NCBI RefSeq assembly: GCF_014207845.1
Contig: NZ_JACHLC010000001.1
Coordinates: 558,001 to 622,000, forward strand
DNA length: 64,000 nucleotides
From: Chryseobacterium shigense
GTDB taxonomy: Bacteria > Bacteroidota > Bacteroidia > Flavobacteriales > Weeksellaceae
Direction of reading: 5' to 3'
Of the stretch, positions 8,535-19,903 are shown piece after piece. The notes beneath the pieces were generated by a model. The model had not been told where the DNA came from, ran no database searches, and was given only the letters and a program-made list of their open reading frames with translations. Both the position numbers and the translations under genes were made by a program. Each line of letters starts with the position of its first letter. Position 1 is the first letter of the stretch.

Positions 8535-9539
8535 TTACTTTCTCTGCCTGCTAAACGAAGCCATCAGATAAAACAAAAACGGAAGAATAAACAACGAACC
8601 CAACATCAAAGCCCAGCCGAGTGCTGCTATTGTCTTTTCAGGTGCCATATGTTCCAGTAATGAAAGATGCTGTCCATTTCCCAGTAAAATAATATCCGGA
8701 TTATGCTGATAAGTAGCTGCCACAAGGATCATCACCATCTGAAATCCCGCCAGTGCACGCACCGGAAGCAGCTTTCGTTGATTCATAGCTCGAAGTATGA
8801 GCAATAAAGCTATAGTAGCAAAAACAATAGCCATAATTCCCAAAGGCTTTGAAAATACCCACATCAAAAGAGGAATATCTGAGATATAGGCCGTTACAAA
8901 TACCAATATTCCGGTAATTACTACAAAAATCATAGTCTGCTGGGATTTTCTGATCATCAGGGTCAGATCAGCTTTATCCCGGGTTTCCCTTAATGAAAAT
9001 ATAGAGGCTAAATAAGCACAAAGCGAAACTGTAAACAGGCCTACGGAAACACCAAACCAGTTCAGCCAGCTGAAAATATATAAATCTAAAAATCCAATCG
9101 CATCAGGATTTATGGAATGTGAGACAGTTGCAGCAGCAATCAATCCTAAGAAAAATGGCGTTAACAGGCTGGCATAATAAAATACCTGTGTGTATAAAAC
9201 CTGCATATTGTCTTTTACAGCATCATAATGCCTGAATGTAAAAGCGGTTCCTCTTGCAATAATTCCTACAAGCATCAGAACCAAAGGAATATGAAGGTAG
9301 GTTGACATTGTTGTATAAATCTCAGGAAATCCCACAAAAAGAATAACGATTGCAATGATGAGCCACATATGATTGGCTTCCCATACCGGAGCAATGGATT
9401 CATACATAATCTCTTTTGTCTTATGACGGGCCTTTTTATGGGTAAAAAGCTCTACAATTCCAGCCCCGAAATCAGCTCCGCCCAAAATAATATAAAGGCA
9501 GATGGAAAGCCATAAAAAACCTATAACAATGTAGATCAT
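8535..9539 (-). CDS. cydB: Cytochrome bd ubiquinol/menaquinol oxidase subunit II
   Basis: A 334-residue protein with about eight or nine hydrophobic segments, starting MIYIVIGFLWLSICLYIILGGADFG, a conserved opening of CydB, and containing APVWEANHMWLI near residues 50-61. With CydA it forms the high-affinity quinol oxidase of the inner membrane that reduces oxygen to water. Its start overlaps the end of cydA by four bases, so the subunits are coupled. No CydX-like small frame was seen next to it. Confidence 0.95.
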   Translation of the reverse strand: MIYIVIGFLWLSICLYIILGGADFGAGIVELFTHKKARHKTKEIMYESIAPVWEANHMWLIIAIVILFVGFPEIYTTMSTYLHIPLVLMLVGIIARGTAFTFRHYDAVKDNMQVLYTQVFYYASLLTPFFLGLIAAATVSHSINPDAIGFLDLYIFSWLNWFGVSVGLFTVSLCAYLASIFSLRETRDKADLTLMIRKSQQTMIFVVITGILVFVTAYISDIPLLMWVFSKPLGIMAIVFATIALLLILRAMNQRKLLPVRALAGFQMVMILVAATYQHNPDIILLGNGQHLSLLEHMAPEKTIAALGWALMLGSLFILPFLFYLMASFSRQRK

Positions 9540-10879
9540 GATTTCTTGTTTTTATCGTTAAACTGAGCATCTGTAGGGTCATAAAGCTTTGGTACCATCT
9601 TGATCTGTCTTCTCAAAAGGAAAATGATAATTAAAGATAATGATACGAAAATTGCGGTAAAGAAGTAAAAAGAATACTGTATTCCCGGCATTGGTGTTAC
9701 CGCATCTGCTGTCCTCATAATTCCATAGATGATCCAGGGCTGTCTTCCCACTTCGGTAACTGTCCACCCGGCTTCCAGAGCTATGTACCCGAAAGGTGTC
9801 GCAATTAAAAATGTTTTTAAAAACCAGTTTTTGTCCAGCCATTCCTTTTTAAAGAAGAAAGAGTAGAGGTATACCGCCCCGATGCAGATCATTACAACGC
9901 CGAAAAAAATCATGATTTGGAAAGCATAATGAACAACAGCTATCGGAGGCCATTCATCCCGTGGAAAATCATTTAAGCCCTTTACTTCAGAATTAAAATC
10001 ATTGCTTACCAGGAAGCTTAACACTTTTGGAATTTTAACGGCATATTTTACTTCCCCTTTTTCCTCATCAGGAATGCCTCCCAATACAAATGATGCTCCT
10101 TTTTCAGTTTCAAAATGAGCTTCCATAGCAGCCAGTTTAATAGGTTGTCTTTCTGCAACGGATTTTGCAGCCACATCACCGCTTAAAGGTGCACCAAATG
10201 CCCCGATCAATGCAAACCCTGCAGCAATCCTGAACGCTTTTGTATGGAATTCCACATTCTTTTTCTTCATCATTAAAAAGGCATGAACACCTGCCACAGC
10301 AAATCCTGTTGCGCAGAAAGCCGCCACCGTCATATGAAGAGCCTGTGGAAACCATGCCTCATTGAACATAGCTTTAATAGGATCTATATTGGTGTATTGC
10401 CCATTGATATAATCAAAACCTGCAGGTGAATTCATCCACGCATTAGCAGCAACCACAAGAATACCTGAAGCCAGTCCGCTTAAACCAACCAGAAATCCAC
10501 AGAACCAGTGGAACCACTTATTGAACTTTTCCCAGCCGTATAAGAAGAATCCTATGGCAATGGCTTCAATAAAAAATGCAGTTCCCTCAAGAGAAAACGG
10601 CATCCCGAAAATAGGTCCGGCGTGCTTCATAAATCCCGGCCATAAAAGGCCAAGCTCAAAAGAAAGCATAGTTCCCGAAACAGCTCCGGTGGCGAACAGG
10701 ATGGCAACTCCTTTGCTCCAGGCTTTGGTAAGTCCTTTATATACTTCATTATTGGTTTTAAGGTATTTCCAGTGGGCAAAGGCCATCAGGAAGGGCATTA
10801 CCATTCCCACGCAGGCAAAAATGATATGAAAACCCAGCGAAATAGCCATTTGCGCACGGGCTGCAATAAAATCATCCAT
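9536..10879 (-). CDS. cydA: Cytochrome bd oxidase subunit I
   Basis: 447 residues with multiple membrane helices. The family signature GRQPWIIYGIMRT is near the C-terminus, preceded by GWTVTEVGRQ. The start MDDFIAARAQMAISLGFHIIFA includes the N-terminal His that ligates haem b595. The quinol-binding loop between helices VI and VII is short (about 65 residues), which fits the short-Q-loop bd type and the overall length. First gene of a cydAB operon, divergent from gyrB. A menaquinol donor is inferred from ubiE/menG in this window. Confidence 0.95.
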   Translation of the reverse strand: MDDFIAARAQMAISLGFHIIFACVGMVMPFLMAFAHWKYLKTNNEVYKGLTKAWSKGVAILFATGAVSGTMLSFELGLLWPGFMKHAGPIFGMPFSLEGTAFFIEAIAIGFFLYGWEKFNKWFHWFCGFLVGLSGLASGILVVAANAWMNSPAGFDYINGQYTNIDPIKAMFNEAWFPQALHMTVAAFCATGFAVAGVHAFLMMKKKNVEFHTKAFRIAAGFALIGAFGAPLSGDVAAKSVAERQPIKLAAMEAHFETEKGASFVLGGIPDEEKGEVKYAVKIPKVLSFLVSNDFNSEVKGLNDFPRDEWPPIAVVHYAFQIMIFFGVVMICIGAVYLYSFFFKKEWLDKNWFLKTFLIATPFGYIALEAGWTVTEVGRQPWIIYGIMRTADAVTPMPGIQYSFYFFTAIFVSLSLIIIFLLRRQIKMVPKLYDPTDAQFNDKNKKS

Positions 10880-11075
10880 ATAATCAACTTTTGAGTAAAT
10901 AAATTTAAGGATAAATTAGGGATATGTAATATGATTTAATACAGCCGATGTTTAAGAAATAGATCATAACTTTAAACTTTTTTAAACAAAACAACATTCT
11001 TGTTTTCTATAAAAACTCTACTTTTTTTGACATATTTTAACTTTCATAAGTCGAAAAAAATCACGATCTTTGTGA

Positions 11076-13043
<1,968 letters not shown>

Positions 13044-13062
13044 TTGTTATTAAAAATATATT

Positions 13063-13095
13063 AAAAAAAGCTTCTATGTATTAGAAGCTTTTTTT
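13063..13095 (+). terminator. gyrB terminator
   Basis: AAGCTTCTA / TAGAAGCTT stem with a short loop (13077-13081), followed by a T run, 20 bases after the gyrB stop. Confidence 0.8.
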
Positions 13096-13127
13096 ATATT
13101 TGGTGAAAACCAATAAAAAATAATACT

Positions 13128-13553
13128 ATGTTAACTCTTTTACAAACAGACCCTTATGAAGGGATGGATTCAATGACCGGAGCAGCAGCTGCAGGGCTGG
13201 GAATAGGCACTATGATCTTCGGATTGCTGGCTTATATATTTTATGGATACTGTATGTATAAAATATTTCAGAAAGCCGGAAGACAGGATGCCTGGGCAGC
13301 TTTTATCCCGATCTACAATATTATCGTATTGCTAGATATTGTCAAGAAACCCATATGGTGGATTATCCTGTTTTTAATTCCTCTTGTTAATATTTACGCA
13401 TCATGGGTTGTTAATGACAGATTGGCGAAAGGGTTTGGGAAAGAAACTCCGGTTTATACTATTCTTTTATTCTTCTTCGGTTTTATTTTTATACCAGTTC
13501 TTGCTTTAAGCAGTGATAAGTACGATAGTAACAGAATTCCAAATGACCAGTAA
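13128..13553 (+). CDS. DUF5684-like small membrane protein
   Basis: 141 residues with three hydrophobic segments (about 18-45, 74-95 and 110-130). The segment AGRQDAWAAFIPIYNIIVLLDIVKKPIWW matches the membrane module that is attached to signal peptidase I in many Bacteroidota (DUF5684-type). No Ser-Lys peptidase catalytic region is present, so this is the module alone. Function unknown. Stands alone between two terminators. Confidence 0.7.
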   Translation: MLTLLQTDPYEGMDSMTGAAAAGLGIGTMIFGLLAYIFYGYCMYKIFQKAGRQDAWAAFIPIYNIIVLLDIVKKPIWWIILFLIPLVNIYASWVVNDRLAKGFGKETPVYTILLFFFGFIFIPVLALSSDKYDSNRIPNDQ

Positions 13554-13574
13554 TTAATCAAAAAAGAAATATTG

Positions 13575-13601
13575 AAGACTTCAGAAATGAAGTCTTTTTT
13601 T
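13575..13601 (+). terminator. Terminator after the DUF5684-like gene
   Basis: AAGACTTC / GAAGTCTT stem, loop AGAAAT, then a T run. Confidence 0.8.
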
Positions 13602-13790
13602 ATGTCTGTTCTGTAAATAAGAATTTAATACTATCCTATAAATTAAAATATTGAAGAAAAACTATAAAACATCATTATTTAGAGATATAATCTGTTAAAA
13701 TTAGTATATATAAAAATGCAGTGGTGAAGCCTTTCACATAGTATTGACATTTATTTTGAAATAAAAAATTAACATATATTAAGATTTTAT

Positions 13791-13798
13791 TATTTTTG
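13791..13798 (+). promoter_or_regulatory. Promoter -7 box upstream of the DUF3857 cluster
   Basis: TATTTTTG fits TAnnTTTG, 16 bases before a 37-codon frame and about 205 bases before the first DUF3857 gene. No better box is visible closer to 14004, so it may drive the whole cluster. Confidence 0.35.
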
Positions 13799-13814
13799 CT
13801 CAATTTTAATAAAC

Positions 13815-13928
13815 ATGATGAAAATTTTATTTATAGGAGCTATCTCCGGTATCTTTATATCCTGCATAAAGATTATAGTATTTATTCTTGATACCAAACT
13901 TTTATCAAAGTCAATAAAAGAGTTTTAA
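13815..13928 (+). CDS. Possible 37-residue leader or remnant peptide
   Basis: Frame MMKILFIGAISGIFISCIKI... with a Bacteroidota-style signal start and a possible lipobox Cys17. Its first 17 codons resemble the beginning of the gene at 15982 (MMKILVLGALSIA...), so it could be the broken 5' end of a lost paralogue, or a short lipoprotein. It has its own -7 box just upstream. Support is limited to these points; it may not be expressed. Confidence 0.3.
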   Translation: MMKILFIGAISGIFISCIKIIVFILDTKLLSKSIKEF

Positions 13929-14003
13929 CCTGAGGAAACTTTATATACTAATCTGATTATCTAAAATTTTATTAGCCTTCAATTATTCAATTTATAGTAA
14001 CAA

Positions 14004-15941
14004 ATGATAAAAAATATTATGATGACTCGTTATAAATTCCATATCACAATATGTGGTTTGGCCTTTAATCTGTTTTTTGGACAGCACAAATTTCTCTCTC
14101 AACCGGTCTTTAATGAAGATGATTTAAAGAAAACCAACTCATTGATAGAAAAAAGTGCCCCTGCGGAAATACTCTATAATTCTGTAAGGTATAACTTTAT
14201 GCCTGATAATACCATTGAAAAAGAATATTATTCAAAAATCAAAGTATATGATAAGAAGAATGCAGAAGAATGGCTGAACATCGAAATTCCTTTATTTGTT
14301 GAAGACAGGCTGGATAAATATGACGTGAAAGTATACAATCTTACAAACGGTAAAGTAGAGAAAATTTCAATTGATAAAAAAGATCAGCTTAAAGAAAATT
14401 TTACAAAAGGCTTAAAGATCTATAAACTTGCCTTACCTAATATTCAGGATGGGGCAGTCATTGAATATAGTTATAAGATCGTAACGAGAAATGTGGTAAA
14501 CCTTACTTATTTTCTGGAGTATAGTATTCCGGTTGTTTATCAGGAATATAATTTGGAATATCCGGATGATCGACTGACTTATCATTTTAACAATACAGGA
14601 AATATTATCACTCCCAAATATCATGTTTCGAGCAACGAAAATCGTTTGGGGGCATTATATAATATATTCCGTTTCGGATATGAAAATATGAAGCCTGTCC
14701 AGAAAGAAAAGTTTGTAAAAGATATAGATCGGTATCGGGGAAAAGTAAAACCGGAGTTGAAGCAATATAAAGGGAAATATTTTATCTATACTGATGCAAA
14801 AGACTGGAACGAGGTAGCAGTGCAACTTGACAGGAATGAGGAATTCGGTGGATTTCTTAAGGATAATGTAAGTAATATACTTCCGGAACAGTTAAAGAAC
14901 GGCTACAATTCTGTAGAAAAGGCAGATAAGATTTTTAGTTTTGTAAAAGAAAATTACAAATGGGACAGAAAGGATGCAATATTGACTACGCAAAGTCTTA
15001 AACAGCTCCTGAAAACAAAATCCGGGAATAGTGCGGAAATTAATCTACTTCTGATCATGCTTTTAAGGCACGCAGGAATTGAAGCTAACCCTCTGCTAAT
15101 TTCTACAGTAGATAATGGAATATTGAATATAGGGTCTCCAGGACTTAGTAATCTGAATTTTGTGCTGGCATCGGTAAAGATCAATGGACAAACCTATTTT
15201 TATGATGCTACATCATTTAGTTCGAGAGTAAATATTCTTCCGGAAAGAGATTGGAATGATTTCGGAATTTTAATGGAAAAAAGCAAAGGAACAAGTTTTT
15301 CATATTCCAATACAAACATCAGCAAAAAACAACAGGAGATCAAAGCAAGCCTTGACATAGATAATTCCATTGTAAAAGGAACATTTAAACAAAATGATAA
15401 TGGAATGTATGCTATAGAATCTTACGACGGATTTGATGTAAATAAAGATAAATACAATCAGTCTTTTGCAACTAAGTATAATACAGATATCAAGAAAGTA
15501 GAATCAAAACTTCTCCAGGATGGAGATTTTGAATCTCAGATGGAGTTTTCAGGGAATAATTTAATGGATATTGTAGGAAATAAGATAGTAATCAATCCGC
15601 TTTTATTTCTGAATAATCAAAATGAATCCTTTAATCAAACTGATACAAGAAAATATCAGATCGATTTTATCTCTGCTTTTGAGAAAGAAAAGAAAATTGA
15701 ATTGGAAATACCGGAAAACTATAAGGTTTCAAGTCTTCCAAAAGATAAAAAAATTGCTACTGATGATAAGGAAATATCTTATGAATATAAAATTGAAACT
15801 GTTGGTAACAAATTGGTCGTTACCTCAAAAGTGAATATAGGAAGCCAGAACTATCCTAAAGAATATTATCCTTTCTTTAAACAGATATGGAAAGCTATTT
15901 CAGATTCTGAAAATCAGGTAATTACTTTAGTAAAGAAATAG
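14004..15941 (+). CDS. DUF3857/transglutaminase-like protein, catalytically degenerate
   Basis: 645 residues, probably secreted. The signal sequence reads best from Met6 or Met7 (MMTRYKFHITICGLAFNLFFG), so the start could be at 14019 or 14022. An N-terminal DUF3857 beta region (about 60-230) is followed by a transglutaminase-like core. Where active members have Cys and His, this one has Ser343 (KSGNSAEIN) and Asn385 (NLNFVLA); only Asp401 (FYDATS) remains. Closely related in length and layout to the protein at 17877. First of three such genes. Function unknown; presumably non-enzymatic. Confidence 0.88.
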   Translation: MIKNIMMTRYKFHITICGLAFNLFFGQHKFLSQPVFNEDDLKKTNSLIEKSAPAEILYNSVRYNFMPDNTIEKEYYSKIKVYDKKNAEEWLNIEIPLFVEDRLDKYDVKVYNLTNGKVEKISIDKKDQLKENFTKGLKIYKLALPNIQDGAVIEYSYKIVTRNVVNLTYFLEYSIPVVYQEYNLEYPDDRLTYHFNNTGNIITPKYHVSSNENRLGALYNIFRFGYENMKPVQKEKFVKDIDRYRGKVKPELKQYKGKYFIYTDAKDWNEVAVQLDRNEEFGGFLKDNVSNILPEQLKNGYNSVEKADKIFSFVKENYKWDRKDAILTTQSLKQLLKTKSGNSAEINLLLIMLLRHAGIEANPLLISTVDNGILNIGSPGLSNLNFVLASVKINGQTYFYDATSFSSRVNILPERDWNDFGILMEKSKGTSFSYSNTNISKKQQEIKASLDIDNSIVKGTFKQNDNGMYAIESYDGFDVNKDKYNQSFATKYNTDIKKVESKLLQDGDFESQMEFSGNNLMDIVGNKIVINPLLFLNNQNESFNQTDTRKYQIDFISAFEKEKKIELEIPENYKVSSLPKDKKIATDDKEISYEYKIETVGNKLVVTSKVNIGSQNYPKEYYPFFKQIWKAISDSENQVITLVKK

Positions 15942-15981
15942 TAATTAACGTTAATCAATTATTTATAAAAGTTAAACTATA

Positions 15982-17874
15982 ATGATGAAAATATTAGTTT
16001 TAGGAGCGCTTTCTATAGCCTCCTTATATTATGCACAAACTTATCCTGTTTCTGCAATTCCTGAAAACCTGAAGAAAAATGCAGATGTTGTAATAAGGAA
16101 AGATCTTACAACCGTTCAGATCAATAAGATTGACGAAATTAAATATCAGTATAATACAGTAACTACTGTTTTAAATAAAGACGGTGACTCTAAAGCCCAT
16201 ATTTATATTCCCTATCAGAAAGGAGATAATATTTCCGAAGTAAAAGTGACTATTTATGATGAGTCCGGGAAGAAAGTAAAGAGTTTTTCGAAATCAGATT
16301 TCGGAGACTTTGCCAATAATACTCAGGGTGTATTTTATTCGGATAACAGGATTTTAGCTTTACCGTATACTTCGGCCTATTATCCATATACCATTGATTT
16401 TTCCTACCAGATCACAGATGAGAATACTATTTTCATTCCCGATTTTGTACCCTTTTCCTCTCCGAATATCTCTCTTGAAGAAGCCCAGTTCAAAATAATC
16501 AATAAATCAGGAATTGATCTTAAGACCAAAACCTATCCCTCAAAATACAATTATACCGCAGTAATTGCAGCTGATAATGGTAATGAAAAAACTTATTCCT
16601 ATAAAAATGTTCCGGCAATAGATGATATACAGATGCTGCCCCAGCCTGAAAAAATATTGCCTAAAGTAAGCTTTACTTTAGCTAAATTCAATCTGGAAGG
16701 TAAACAGGGAGCTTTGAATAACTGGACAGATTTCGGAACCTGGTATTATAGTAATCTTGTAGAGCCTGTTTCTGTATCTACTCCTGCCATTAAAGCTGAG
16801 GTAGCTGCATTGAAATTAGAAGGTTCCACAGAGGAAAAAGTGAAAAAACTTTACCAGTATATGCAGTCCAAAACAAGATACATATTTGTAGGACTGGGAA
16901 TTGGCGGCTGGCTTCCGATGCCTCCCGATGAGGTAAACAAAAAAGGATATGGAGACTGTAAAGGGCTTACCAATTATATGAAGACATTATTGAACGAAGC
17001 GGGAATTCCATCTAATTACTGTGTTATTACTTCAGGTTCATCCGATATTTCTTTTGATCCCGACTTTCCATCTATGGGAGGAAATCATGCGATTTTGATG
17101 GTTCCTACGGAAAAAGGGAATATCTGGCTGGAAAACACATCCCAACAGGTTGCTTTTAACCATTTGAGCTACAATACTACAGACAGAAATGTTCTTGCCG
17201 TAACCAAAAAAGGGATAGAACTTATCAATACACCAACATATACAGCTGAACAGAATAGGGAAAAACAGACTGTTAAAATTCACCTTACGGAAGACAACAG
17301 TATCAATGGCGAAATTCAGTTTGCTTATACCGGAAGTCAGTATGATAATAATCTGGTCTATGCTTATTTATCACCAAAAGAAAGAATTGAAGCTATGAAA
17401 AAGGCATTTGACGTTCTGAATTTTGAAAAGGTGGATATGAAAGATTTCATTAATGACAAAGATAATGGAATGATAAAATTCAATGTGGATTTTAAAGCTA
17501 ATAACTATTCCAAAACTACAGGAACAAATTTGATTTTCAGAGCCGTGCCTGTTTTCTCGAATAATTTTTATAAATCAGATGAGAACAGAGAACTTCCTTT
17601 TGAGATAGGGCAGTCTTTCCAGGATGAATACGAAATTGATTTTATCATTCCAAAAAATTATAAAATTGATGAAGTTCCGGAAAATGTAACCATCAATTCT
17701 GAATTTGGAACCTACAAACTGAATATTGTAAAAAACGGTGAATCTGTAAAAGTTACACGATTCATTAAAATTAACAAAGGAATATTTCCAAAAGAAAAAT
17801 ATAATGAATACGTAAGTTTCAGGAAAAAGACCCTGAATATGGATAATTCAAAAATATTACTGACTAAAATTTAA
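15982..17874 (+). CDS. DUF3857 and transglutaminase domain protein, intact catalytic Cys-His
   Basis: 630 residues with signal peptide MMKILVLGALSIASLYYAQ, an N-terminal DUF3857 region and a transglutaminase core. Cys326 is in GYGDCKGLTNYMKTLL and His369 in GGNHAILMV. The third position has Glu384 (WLENT) where Asp is usual. A C-terminal beta region of about 200 residues follows. Probably periplasmic or outer-membrane attached. It starts 40 bases after the first paralogue and ends 2 bases before the third, so the three form an operon. Substrate unknown; family members may act as proteases or cross-linkers. Confidence 0.88.
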   Translation: MMKILVLGALSIASLYYAQTYPVSAIPENLKKNADVVIRKDLTTVQINKIDEIKYQYNTVTTVLNKDGDSKAHIYIPYQKGDNISEVKVTIYDESGKKVKSFSKSDFGDFANNTQGVFYSDNRILALPYTSAYYPYTIDFSYQITDENTIFIPDFVPFSSPNISLEEAQFKIINKSGIDLKTKTYPSKYNYTAVIAADNGNEKTYSYKNVPAIDDIQMLPQPEKILPKVSFTLAKFNLEGKQGALNNWTDFGTWYYSNLVEPVSVSTPAIKAEVAALKLEGSTEEKVKKLYQYMQSKTRYIFVGLGIGGWLPMPPDEVNKKGYGDCKGLTNYMKTLLNEAGIPSNYCVITSGSSDISFDPDFPSMGGNHAILMVPTEKGNIWLENTSQQVAFNHLSYNTTDRNVLAVTKKGIELINTPTYTAEQNREKQTVKIHLTEDNSINGEIQFAYTGSQYDNNLVYAYLSPKERIEAMKKAFDVLNFEKVDMKDFINDKDNGMIKFNVDFKANNYSKTTGTNLIFRAVPVFSNNFYKSDENRELPFEIGQSFQDEYEIDFIIPKNYKIDEVPENVTINSEFGTYKLNIVKNGESVKVTRFIKINKGIFPKEKYNEYVSFRKKTLNMDNSKILLTKI

Positions 17875-17876
17875 CC

Positions 17877-19814
17877 ATGAAAAAAAACTTATTAACAGCT
17901 TTCTGCTTCGGAATTTTAATTTCTGTAAACGGTCAGAAACATGAATTTCTGGATCCCCCGAAATTTGATAATGCAGATCTTTCTAAAGCAAAATCTGCAC
18001 TGGACGAAAATGCACCCGCAGAAATTTTATATAAATCGGTACATTTTGATATTGATACTTCTACCGGGGATCTTAGGAAAAAGGTTTTTTACAGGGTTAA
18101 AATTTATGATAAAGATAAAGCAGAAGACTGGTTGAATCTTGAAATTCCGCTGTACAAAAATGCTCATGGTGATGAAGAGGCTTTAAACAAAATGAAAGCA
18201 TTCGTTTACAATCTGGAAAATGGAGCAGCAGTAGCTACAAAAGTGGATAAAAGTTCAAAGTATAAGAGCAAAGAGAGTAAATATACAACCATAACCAAAT
18301 TTGCTTTTCCCAATGTGAAAAACGGTTCCATTATAGAATATCAGTATGAAGTTTTATCTCCGTTTTTATATTCGGTTCCACAGGTGGTAATAGAGTCTGA
18401 CACGCCTGCTCTTTACACCGAATATATTCTGGACAGCCCCTCTCATATAGCTTATAATGTAAACTATACCGGTTCATTAACTCCAAAGTATAGGATGGTG
18501 GAAGAAAAAACAATGTATGGAATGCCGTTTAAAACTTATAGATTCGGATATGAAAACTTAAAAGGGTTCAAATCTGAAAAATTTGTCAAAAATGATAGAA
18601 ATTACCGTACAAAAGTAAGCGCAGAGCTTCACTCTACTAATTTTGGACAAGTGAAAATGTATTCCTCCTCATGGGAAGAAATCAAAGAAAAGCTCTATAA
18701 AGATGATGATTTTGGAGAAGAACTGAAAAAAACAAAACTGGCTAAAGAATTAGTACCATCAATTATTTCAGGCCTGCATTCCGATACCGAAAAAGCAGAC
18801 GCTATTTTTAATTATGTAAAAAATACATTCACCTGGAATAAAGACCGTGGAATCTATACGGAAGACGGAATAAAAAAGCTCTTGGAAACCAAAACAGGAA
18901 ATGCAGCCGAAATTAATCTCTTTCTCATTATGATGCTTAGAGAAGCTGGTATAAAAGCCGATCCGCTTGCCATTTCCACGGTAGACAACGGCGTGATTAA
19001 TTTAATTTCTCCTAGTATAGTTGGGATGAATTTTGTAATTGCAGCAGTTAAAATAAAAGATGGGTATAGCCTTTACGATGCCACCTCAAAGCAGGCATCT
19101 GCGAACAACCTCCCTCCAAGAGACTGGAACCAGTACGGTGTTCTGATGGCTAAGGAAAAAGCAACCCTGATCGAGATGGGAAATGCCACAACCAGCTTCA
19201 ATTATCTTACGACAGAAGCAAAAATCAATGAAGATGGTAGTATTTCAGGAACTTATTCTGATAAAGATACCGGTTCATACGCTATGTTTGTTAAAGAAAG
19301 CTACGATGAAAATGCTGAAAAGTACAAAAAACAGTACAAAGAAAACTTTGCGATAGACTTTACAGGAATTGATTCTAAAATTCTGGAAAACGGGGATTTT
19401 GAAAGCACAATGAAATTCACTTCAGACAACATGGTAGATAAAGTAGGGAAGAAAATGATCATCAATCCTATGCTTTTTCTCGGCAAGAACTCCAACGAAT
19501 TTGATCAGATTGATGAAAGAAAATATCAGATAGACTTTATTTCATCATTCACGAAAGTTAAAAAAGTTATTCTTGAGATACCGGAAGGCTATATCATAGA
19601 AGCCATGCCTAAAAGTAAAAAGATCGTTACAGATGACAAAGAAATAGAATACAGCTACATCGCTGAACAGAAAGGCAACAAACTTGAAATAATTTCTACC
19701 ACAAAAATTGCCAGCCCGGATTATCCGAAAGAATACTATCCTGCATTCAAACAGATATGGGGAACCGCATCAAAAAGTGAAAACCAGGTGATAAGCCTGA
19801 TCAGGAAGTCATAA
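17877..19814 (+). CDS. DUF3857/transglutaminase-like protein, catalytically degenerate
   Basis: 645 residues with signal peptide MKKNLLTAFCFGILISVNGQ. It is a paralogue of the protein at 14004 along its full length, for example LDENAPAEILYKSV against IEKSAPAEILYNSV, and shared endings (YPKEYYPFFKQIWKAISDSENQVI and a near copy). The nucleophile position is Ala343 (KTGNAAEIN) and the His position Asn385 (GMNFVIA), with Asp401 kept, so it cannot work as a Cys transglutaminase. Its start lies 2 bases after the active paralogue, pointing to a shared complex or role. Confidence 0.88.
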   Translation: MKKNLLTAFCFGILISVNGQKHEFLDPPKFDNADLSKAKSALDENAPAEILYKSVHFDIDTSTGDLRKKVFYRVKIYDKDKAEDWLNLEIPLYKNAHGDEEALNKMKAFVYNLENGAAVATKVDKSSKYKSKESKYTTITKFAFPNVKNGSIIEYQYEVLSPFLYSVPQVVIESDTPALYTEYILDSPSHIAYNVNYTGSLTPKYRMVEEKTMYGMPFKTYRFGYENLKGFKSEKFVKNDRNYRTKVSAELHSTNFGQVKMYSSSWEEIKEKLYKDDDFGEELKKTKLAKELVPSIISGLHSDTEKADAIFNYVKNTFTWNKDRGIYTEDGIKKLLETKTGNAAEINLFLIMMLREAGIKADPLAISTVDNGVINLISPSIVGMNFVIAAVKIKDGYSLYDATSKQASANNLPPRDWNQYGVLMAKEKATLIEMGNATTSFNYLTTEAKINEDGSISGTYSDKDTGSYAMFVKESYDENAEKYKKQYKENFAIDFTGIDSKILENGDFESTMKFTSDNMVDKVGKKMIINPMLFLGKNSNEFDQIDERKYQIDFISSFTKVKKVILEIPEGYIIEAMPKSKKIVTDDKEIEYSYIAEQKGNKLEIISTTKIASPDYPKEYYPAFKQIWGTASKSENQVISLIRKS

Positions 19815-19852
19815 AAAGCAAAACTTATTCAGATCAACAAAAATAATTTTTG

Positions 19853-19880
19853 AAAACCATTCATCTTTTGAATGGTTTTT
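19853..19880 (+). terminator. Terminator of the DUF3857 operon
   Basis: AAAACCATTC / GAATGGTTTT, ten pairs with a 7-base loop, then T. It lies within any upstream-extended reading of the next gene, which argues for the later ATG of that gene. Confidence 0.82.
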
Positions 19881-19903
19881 GCATTAAGTATCAAAAGATA
19901 ATT

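Noticed and set aside
19850..19903. Longer N-terminus of the DUF3298 lipoprotein
   Set aside because: The extension contains the upstream operon's terminator, and the lipoprotein signal begins at 19904.
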